Below the pieces are notes generated by a model that saw only the letters and a program-made list of their open reading frames with translations, ran no database searches and was not told the origin of the DNA. Below, piece after piece: positions 56,340-64,000 of a DNA stretch of 64,000 nucleotides (its first letter is position 1; every line of letters starts with the position of its first letter). Position numbers and translations under genes: made by a program. This DNA comes from Fasciolopsis buskii (lineage: Eukaryota > Platyhelminthes > Trematoda > Plagiorchiida > Fasciolidae): assembly GCA_008360955.1 (NCBI GenBank), contig LUCM01007754.1, forward strand, positions 25,226 through 89,225. The letters run 5' to 3'.

Positions 56340-57597
56340 ATCTCACAAGGTTGCCTAGGCCTAATGGAACAAATTGCCAGCTCTCTAATTTCAGGGAGGT
56401 GAGTAAGATGCGTCGGCAGTTGCAGCGTTACTTGACAACAAGTTTTAGGAATGATCATGAAATCCGTTGGGTGGAGAAGCACTGATACAAGCACCTCGAT
56501 TCGTGATAATTTGAAAAAGAAGCGTAGGCCGTTATCGTGGAGAGAGTCACTAATTGTACTCATCTTCAGTAAGGGCACACGGAGTGACCATCATGGCATT
56601 AGTTTAACTCCGATTGTGTCTGAGGTCTTAACTTTGATAGCAGTGCTACGGTTGACAACGGTTTGCGAGAATACCTGCCCGGATTTCGTCTAGATATTCA
56701 GTCTTCATCAGTTACACAAAAGGCGCCACACATAATCCGCTGTCCCATGATCGACTTGAAAGGCGCGTTCGATTCAGGGAATCACACAGCGCTGTTTAGT
56801 GCTCCCCACCGGCAAGGTATTCCAGTGAAGTTCGTAAGCCTGTTGCGAGCATTTTACTTGAATTCTTATGGTCGCTTGAGGATATACAGTGAATTATCAA
56901 GTTCATTCGAAACGGCTAGCGGCGTCAGCCTAATGTTCCGCTGCAGTTGAAAGGTCGCATGTACTGTACCCCAGTACGCTCAGTTTTATTGTATGGTTGC
57001 GAAGAAAGCAGCATGCTTGTTGGATATGTTCGTCGGTTAGAAGTTTTTGACCACCGAGGTCTATGTAGTATCGCTAGGAATGGATGAAAGAACCGGGTGA
57101 GTAAGTTGAAGGTCTGGAATCTAATATTAGGTGCCGGTTCTGAGAATACATTATCTCCGTGTAAGAAACTTAGTAGACAATATTGGTTGGGGTTGGCACA
57201 CGTGTTGCGTATGACAAACACTCGTCTCCCATACCATGCCCGTTTGGCATTCCTCTCACGGATTGGAAAACGTCACGTGGAATTCAGCAGATGACGTGGC
57301 ACAGTGGAATGAGCAAATGCGCGGCGAATGTAGGCAGAGTAGGTGTCTTACCTGTTCGTGGTTGGAGTCCAAAAGATCCGTAAACTAGGTGACTGGTGAC
57401 AGTGAAAGATATGACAGCGAACCGCGAACAGTAGCAGTCGTGTTGTCAGAACGTGTGTGTTGGCTACTGCAATGATCTTATCTTTTTCAACCTGTCTAGG
57501 TACACTCGCTGTTCTAGAACAATGTAACCCTGGAGAAACGACAACTGTCAGTGAGGTTTGCCTTCCTGTTTAACGTTGAACGGTGATGATATTGATG
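56340..57597 (+). mobile_element. LINE family A with internal deletion: RT motif A/B fused to C-terminus
   Basis: The first part is decayed (KMRRQLQRYLTTSFRNDHEI, then a broken SLTPIVSEVLT region). Then a clean RT segment reads LPGFRLDIQSSSVTQKAPHI and CPMIDLKGAFDSGNHTALFS (motif A region), followed by QGIPVKFVSLLRAFYLNSYG and ELSSSFETASGVS (motif B region). Right after ASGV, near 56935, the sequence jumps to LKGRMYCTPVRSVLLYGCEE, normally found beyond motif C; the YADD region is absent. It continues RRLEVFDHRGLCSIARNG, SKLKVWNLILGAGSENTLSP, NTRLPYHARLAF, the 3' UTR and a GGTGATGATATTGATG tail. It cannot be active. Confidence 0.8.
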
Positions 57598-57611
57598 TTT
57601 GTTGTGATCTG

Positions 57612-57891
57612 ATGAACGAGGTTTTTGTACTGTATAGCGAAAATTCACTGTGCCTGTACACCTCGATTCCTAGCCAACTTGTTATTAGATCAAATTCTGC
57701 ACAGAACGGGCTGCATGGTTTCATTGCACACTGTTGTCTGTTTTTCCCGTTAGAGCACCAGTCTGAGGAGACTCGTGTTTTACAAGTGCTCGGAACAATA
57801 AATATCTCACACACAAAAAATGCTCTCTTCGAATTCACAGAAGCATATTGTTCCATCGAATTTAACGAGGTCCAATTATTTCTTCAAACTT
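57612..57891 (+). CDS. Candidate exon directly after a LINE tail, unidentified
   Basis: The frame reads MNEVFVLYSENSLCLYTSIP, SQLVIRSNSAQNGLHGFIAH, LEHQSEETRVLQVLGTINIS, HTKNALFEFTEAYCSIEFNE, VQLFLQT and reaches a consensus GTAAGT donor after 57891 (phase 1). The start could be the ATG at 57612, or a TTTTTGTACTGTATAG acceptor ending at 57637. Beta-strand-rich hydrophobic alternation (VFVLYS, LCLYTS, LVIRSN) hints at a repeat or propeller protein, but I cannot name it. The minus strand is also open for 102 codons. The LINE tail ends only about 15 bases upstream. No downstream exon was found before the Penelope fragment. Confidence 0.4.
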
Positions 57892-58749
57892 GTAAGTATA
57901 TTCTTACGCGACACCCTGCTTAAAAAACCCCCCAACGAGAAAAGAAGATACTCGGAGTGCAATGTAGCAGCAATTTCCCCTTTTCCGTGTTGTTTCTCCC
58001 AAATTCATTCGACAACAAACTCACATTAATGCAAACAATGGTTGCGGTTCCAGTGTCTGTGAGCCAGAATTTGTAACGTGAAGACTACTGTCTACCGCCC
58101 ACACACCATGTAATTGGCACGCAGTTGGAAATGTGATCAACCGTTAGTTGGTCTATCCATGATACAATACCCAATGGGATTTCTTTCCAGCCGGTTTGAA
58201 ATTTACGCATGCCCTCCTAGGTAGGCGCATACATGCCTAGTTTGCCCACGTGGAACATAATCTAAACGAGTAGGATTGGTTTCCGAATTTAGTCTATCTT
58301 TTTCCTACTGTTCGAGAATGAAACTTTTAGTTTTTTATTAGTCTAACGATTACACCAGTTGAATTGATGATGCCAACGTTCGGTAGTCTACCAAACGGAA
58401 TGAAATAAAACTCCTATTTGAAACTCGATAAAATTTATTGATTTTTCAGAATCAAAACGACCTCATGCCTGTCTACTGATGTCAGATGTCCTCATGTTAA
58501 ATCGGATACATTTGTGGCTTACATCTTATAAAGTATGCATGAACTGGTAAGAAAAATTATTTCTTTCGACAGGTCTGTCAGCAAGGAAAAATCGACTAAA
58601 TTTTTTGTTCGGTGAAAAATTCTCAACCACGTTTTTTTAATGAGAAAACCTGTAAGCGAACTTGTTATTAGCTTAAAATTCTGGGTAGAATTTCTGCAAT
58701 GTGGGTCACAGGTCTATAAGGATTTGTCATTTTTGAGGACTATTTAACT
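57892..58749. other. No firm gene
   Basis: A TTTTTTATTAG acceptor-like site near 58342 has no convincing exon after it. The region may include the decayed RT part of the Penelope-like element, but no RT motif is visible. Confidence 0.4.
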
Positions 58750-59346
58750 TTGAGTAAATTCGATTTCATTATTCCGCGGTTGTTTAGCCCATGTCTGTTC
58801 CGTTCGGATCAGAATCACTTCAGCCAGTTCCTAGTTTGGTCAGCTACCTTAAAGCACTGTCTATGCAAAAGTGAAAACAGAATGATATTTAGCGAAAAAT
58901 CGATCGTAGTGTCATTATGGTTGAAAGACAAAGTCCCTAATTCTGCAGCCTCGTTTTGTATCTATTCATTCACATGTTCCTGTGACACCACGTACATCGA
59001 CCGCACGACCAGGCGCTTGTCTGAACGCATCCGTGAGCACCACCCGGCATGGTTAGACACTGGAACAATTAAGTCGCTTAATAGCGCAGTGGTTTCACAT
59101 CTAGCACAGACTAACCACACCGTGAATGTGACGCAAGCTTTCCGGACCCTGTATAAGGTCAGAGGTCAACAATCCAGGTTGGCAACGTGTCACCTATTGA
59201 TCACTGCGGAAGCTGTCGCAATCCGTCTTCACCGTCCTCAATTGCGTTCTCAAAAACAATTTGTGGTTGCCCTTGGACTCCCCTGGCCCACCCTCCGTCC
59301 CGACAAAACAATTAACACAACACATTCTTGTGCAGTCAGGTTATAA
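58750..59346 (+). pseudogene. GIY-YIG endonuclease end of a Penelope-like retroelement
   Basis: Open for 198 codons, but the first codon is TTG and the first in-frame ATG is codon 45, so this is the open tail of a longer frame. Residues 69-100 read SFCIYSFTCSCDTTYIDRTT and RRLSERIREHHPAW. The GIY motif is degenerate (IYS at 71-73) and YIG has become YID (82-84); Cys76, Cys78 and HH at 97-98 remain. The later LITAEAVAIRLHRPQL and QKQFVVALGLPWP words are the usual C-terminus of Penelope-type endonucleases. The element should carry an RT upstream, not seen here. Loss of the YIG glycine makes activity unlikely. The minus-strand fragment at 24943 is related. Confidence 0.7.
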
Positions 59347-62300
59347 CTGATAAATTGACGAATTCCACGAACTGCAACATTGAGCTAGGTTACCTGCTCC
59401 GGAAATTTTGTCCACTTCAACCGGATCACCCAGATCGAAATACACACACGAGTCTTTTCGACAATACTTTCATTCACTTTTGATCGTATTATCAACTAGT
59501 CACCTATACCCCACCCATTTCCCCGCCACGCACAATCTGCCTCGGAGAGCACAGCGCGGTTAGGCAGATGTTTTCTAGGCATTCTACAGATTTGCCGCAA
59601 TTAACTTGGCCTATTCACGATCAGGACTTTTTCGAAAGATTGATTTCTAGAACTCATCACCTTGGACTGTATTGGAAAAAAATCTGTCAACAATAGTCTA
59701 ACAGTAGTACGAAGACAACGGCCCTCAGATACTGAAAGCCTTTGGAAATCTGTCTTCAGAAGCCACGTTTTTGATTTTCATATCAAGATCGATCTCGCTG
59801 CTGCCATGCAGTGAGATAACCGTATATGAGGCCAGTGTCAGAGACTTTTGAAATCGATCAAATCCAGTCCAGCCTTCGGTGTACGAGGAGACATTTTATC
59901 CGATGAAGGTTGAAAGAGTAAAACGCTGTGCCCAATGTTCTAGCCGATGCTCGTGAGAGTGAATATCCGTCTATTAGATAAATAAACAAATCGTCGCTCA
60001 GCGTCCATGTACCAGATAGCATTATTTCGTTGCGGATAATTCACCGAGGTCGAAACACATTGTTTAGATGAGCTTGAACCGGATGGTCTAATCTTTGTTA
60101 TACTCATGTATGAATAACGAAGTGTTTCAAATGCATCGTGCATGCACATTTATCGACCAATATATCGATCCAATCTGGTATAATTCTCGCTGAATTGGTA
60201 TTGTTCTCCGGTGGGAATTTTTTGACAATATATTGCCGTTTCAAGATGAACTAGTATCCCTTAGATAAAATGCATATGGTTACAATTGGCGAATGAAGTT
60301 AGATGCTTCAAAGAGCAACGTCTTTTTGATTTGAAAATTGGAAAGTTTAGTCAACCAGTTGTCCATGAGGTTGGCTTTTGTCATGGAATCAAAACGCCCG
60401 CGTAATTTAACTTTTACACAACCCTATAAACTTGCAGATAGGAAGATGTCAATTTTGTAGACTGGGGAAACCGAAATCACGCCACCGATCAGTGACTAAC
60501 ACCAGGTCGCGGACTGGGAAAGATGAAAGCTTAAGATTTACATTTATTGACCAGCATCGTCAAGTGACAATCGAAACTAGAACAAGTTGGCTCAAGGTCA
60601 ACGATTGTAAAAAGCTGAATTGAACTCTCACACGGGAAACCGTGATCCAGCGTTATGGTAAGGTGACAATACCTAATTGGTTAACGAATTCAGTTTTATG
60701 TTGTTGAATTACCACAAACTCAGCAAATTCCAGCAATCCATCAGATTAGATGACATTCCACATTCCTTATGGAGCCTAGATTGGACTACGTTATTCGATT
60801 GTCTCACTTCGAATGCCCTTGAGTCATAGTGTGACGAGATTGGTCTTCCCGTGAGCATCGTTCTAATTGGTTCTGACCTCTTTCATCAGGCGGCATTCGG
60901 GGATAGTTTTTTTGGGTCTATCCTTGGTCCAGACTTTGCAGGATATGAATTATAGATCGATATCTCGTATTTCGCTAGATAACATCTATTTTGCTTGATT
61001 GCAGATGTTTTTCACTGTCTGACCAGAAGATATCCGCAAGTCCATATCCTTGTTGACGTGTGACCCGACGAGTGAACACAATACTCCAGTAACAAATGCA
61101 TAATTGCCTAGTAAACGAAGGAACGAGCATCTCATGCTTTTTGTCGTTTTTAAATACATATTTAACGCAATAGGACAGTGGAGAGGATCGGACACTCCAC
61201 GTCCCCGGAACTGAAATAGTCTCAATCGTTCGGGGTTGTCATGACCCAAACGACGACAAAAAGACCGTCTGCTACCAAAGTGACAAGCAGACTTGGGTTT
61301 CGACAGACACTTGGCCCAACCGACCACACCATCTCTGTGGTTCCTAGGTCAGTTAGCAGCTTTTTGGCCTGGCTAGGGGCCAAAAATTGTCCTGACAGTA
61401 GGCACTCGAGTGTGCAACGATAAACCAAAATCCTGAACGTCGGACGGACAATTCGTTAACCGTTTGTTCATTTGATCCACGTTTGTATTTAGCATAGGCA
61501 TCTGGCAACATTTTATGGCATATCGATAAAGGCTTCTTTGGGATATGTCATCAAGTAATAGGTAAAAATAAATTCCGGGTTTGGCGGTCCCGCTTCCGGA
61601 TGGTTTGGATATAAGATGAAGAGAAAAAGGTTCACTCAATACTTCCTGTGCTAATCCACTTGTAACACATCTCCTGACTTGGATTTGTAGCTATCCGATC
61701 ATGTGATAGATCTCCGACGTCCGGGAAACTCGATTATAAGAATCCATGACCACGTGTAGTGGACATTATTTTGGTCATCATTAATTCTAATACACAAATC
61801 AGAAATATTTTATATTTAGACTGTTTCTCAGCCGAGGGAAAGGTTGTCGGAGGCATTGGATCAAATATTTTATTCAACCGTACAAATCGTGTTGATTTCA
61901 TTTATCTTATCCCTTAAAGCACTACTTTTCTCGTAATAAGTAGTGTTACATCAGTGTTCACATCCGGATCGAGATTACTGGACCGCGTGCGGCCGTTTAC
62001 AAACAACCCTAATCATACAAGGCCATGCCGGGTAGGCAACATCAGCTAAATCAGTGTTTGAGTCGGTTGTGTGAAGTGTAATCCCACAATGTTACAGAGT
62101 AAAATGTCTGAGGAGGAAGGTTGGTGGCCAGTCGATGAATGCATTAAGACGCAATAATTAAAATAACTACCCCCGGGGCAAAAGTAGTTCTGTTTTGGAG
62201 ACATACAGCACGGACGTTGTTGATAGTAATTTACCGAAGACTGTCAGCACAGTAACACAAAATTTCTTGGCCAAGTCGATCGATCGAACACTAAGTTCAG

Positions 62301-62893
62301 CTAATGAGCAGACTGATTGTAAATCCGAAAACATATATTGGAAACTTGTAGGAAAACAGAAAATGATTAGCTAACCGTTAACTGATCGATTTTTTCAGAC
62401 GCATTGTTTCGTGTACGGTCGGGCTAGGGGACAAGACATTTCGATTTGCTTAAGCTGCAGACTAGTACAGGCTATGACATGATCCGTGGAATCGGGTGGT
62501 CGCATATGCATTGGTATTTCGTGGACTCGGTTTTGTGCTAACTTAGTTGGTGTTTTCAAATTTCAGTTGCAATTTGTGCACAGATCAATCATATCACAAT
62601 TAGGGTAGATCTCCGTGTACCTAATTTTGCTATTATCGACCTGATGCCCCCATTGTGTCTTGTACTAGGTTTCAACAAAACTTCTCTGGTGATAAATCGT
62701 TTAATACGTAGATTGTGGCTCCCATTTCCAAACCGTCCACCAGCTTTTGTTTCCAATAAGCTAAGGCTTTGGGTGATGATCTACCTCGCATATCTGGCAA
62801 AGCCCACACTATGAAATTCAGTCTATCGTGTTTTATTTGCCTCGTCTTATTTGATGGATCGAATCAATAGAAAGTGCAAACGAAAAAATCTGA
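59347..62893. other. About 3.5 kb without firm genes
   Basis: Two overlapping minus frames at 60986-61428 (113 and 68 codons) are in different phases and have no recognisable domain. A hairpin-like ACTACCCCCGGGGCAAAAGT lies at about 62166-62185. No family repeat is recognised. Confidence 0.4.
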
Positions 62894-63176
62894 CATTTAA
62901 AATCAAGACAAAAATCCTTCTACCCCCGGGGCATTTCAAACTGGAACCTTCAAATTGAACAGGGTAACTGCGTTGATCATGCCAAAGAATGCCTTTTGCC
63001 TGACTGTCGTTGCTGTTTACTCGTTGTCAGAGCAATTCGTTATAGAACAGATAAGTTTTTGATTATCCCCAAAGTGGAATTCATGCCGCCAAGTTGGGTC
63101 TTTTCCACAGAATGGATGCATGTCCCCACTAACCTGCTTTGCATTTTCTATTTCTGTTTAGAGCTCACAATTACTT
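62894..63176 (+). CDS. Candidate exon, unidentified Cys-rich/hydrophobic protein
   Basis: After an in-frame TGA at about 62891 the frame is open for about 94 codons. It reads FYPRGISNWNLQIEQGNCVD, HAKECLLPDCRCCLLVVRAI, RYRTDKFLIIPKVEFMPPSW and VFSTEWMHVPTNLLCIFYFC, ending at a consensus CTT/GTAAGT donor (phase 1). No clear acceptor marks its start. A strong internal TTTCTATTTCTGTTTAG site ending at about 63161 could instead begin a 15-base micro-exon. No family is recognised. Confidence 0.3.
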
Positions 63177-64000
63177 GTAAGTAGTATCTGATGTTTCCGG
63201 ATGGTGTGGGCTTTGTGTTTGAAAGATGAATTTCAAAGGACAGTAAGCGAAGCAGTGAAAAATCCAGTCCGGCACGCTCAGTGTAAGTAACTGTGAGCTC
63301 TACATTGCAGCCCCAATGTATCCTGAAACGGGTCACTGACTAACGACGACAAATGCACTCAGCGTTCACGATATTCGGAACGTTTACGAGACGCACACGA
63401 ACCGTAGTGCATCTGGTACCAATTTGATGGAAATGTTAGAACAACTCGACGGCGTTAGCAAAACCGTCCATCAAACAAGTAATCTGCCCTCAAATCACGA
63501 GAAATCAGTTTGGATTAGTCACACTCCGGACTTGCTTAGTAGGACGAATTTAACCTTGTCATTGAGCGTTATGTCCATAGGGAAGACTGACTAAAGTTTC
63601 ACCGATCAGTCTGCATGAATGAACGCCGCGTACACCCCAATCCCTTTTACGTTCTGGCTAATACCGGAACTTTGGAAGAGCTCGGTCTATCTTACCTAGT
63701 TCATCAGCATCTCAAATGTACTGAGCCCATTGCGTTCATGGACTTTGGTCCTGATGAACACACTTTAGTCTTGTTTGTTTGGCTGGTAGACTGGCAAGTA
63801 AGATCACTGTGCGAGACTTGATTGGAGTGTGAACATGCCGTGACTGAGTAGAGGGTCTCAGTACCGAAAAAATGTGTGTGTGTGTTTGTGCCCGTTTGTG
63901 TGTGTGTGCGTAACGAAACATATAAATCCTGGGTTTGGGCATGATTGTGCATCAGGTGCACGATTTCAGGCTTCCCTTTTACCCCACTCGCAGCCCTATT
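63177..64000. other. No firm gene; GT tract
   Basis: A GT-rich tract lies at about 63871-63908. A plus frame at 63615-63821 (TLEELGLSYLVHQHLK) has no support. Nothing else is recognised. Confidence 0.4.

Noticed and set aside
57548..57856. 102-codon minus frame opposite the exon at 57612-57891
   Set aside because: It lacks splice or poly(A) signals, and its end lies in LINE 3' UTR; the plus strand has a consensus donor.

Overview
The window looks like repeat-rich nuclear DNA from a flatworm, most probably a digenean trematode. Three things point there. One long intact reading frame carries what I recognise as a trematode-restricted PH-like domain. Non-LTR retrotransposon pieces, Penelope-like (GIY-YIG) pieces and tRNA-like short interspersed repeats are scattered throughout. 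Coding sequence is very sparse and split into short exons, as in large trematode genomes. Nothing suggests bacterial or organellar DNA: there are no operons, rRNA genes or CRISPR arrays. No species can be named from the sequence alone.

Genes. The only confident protein-coding gene is the single-exon frame at 49947-50840 (+), 297 codons, with a poly(A) signal at 51145. A probable two-exon gene lies at 55533-55832 and 56022-56075 (+): the donor and acceptor are both canonical and in phase. Further single exons are proposed from an open frame plus a splice or poly(A) signal: 1576-1697, 22968-23385, 31153-31304, 34709-34797, 57612-57891 and 62894-63176 on the plus strand; 8536-8840, 11031-11181 and 36009-36104 on the minus strand. 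These are of low to moderate confidence and most cannot be joined into genes by eye.

Mobile DNA, left to right. One LINE family ('family A') leaves its C-terminal coding region, 3' UTR and (GAT)n tail at 1-445, 26785-27590 (-), 33465-33885 (-), 39640-40350 and 56340-57597. A second LINE family ('family B') leaves pieces at 2640-3000 (-), 42985-43215 (-) and 53545-54420. The 53545 copy keeps the YADD catalytic motif of reverse transcriptase. Penelope-like element pieces lie at 24414-25203 (-) and 58750-59346 (+). Two tRNA-like SINE families occur in five and about eight copies. A 6.3 kb element with inverted repeats of about 600 bp occupies 13196-19492. A 1.19 kb element with 239 bp inverted repeats occupies 43945-45134 and has a SINE nested inside it. 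A perfect 106 bp-arm palindrome at 28686-28901 contains, in each arm, a hairpin plus GAAAC block like the hammerhead-type motifs of Penelope-like elements.

Tandem repeats include AT, AC, GT and TGTAT tracts, a CCACCACAC minisatellite at 29052-29245 and a CA-rich minisatellite with a CCTACAAGC word at 41930-42300. The remaining DNA, more than half the window, shows nothing I can name and is probably intronic or intergenic. The genes show no functional grouping; the layout is a few short exons embedded in layers of decayed transposons.
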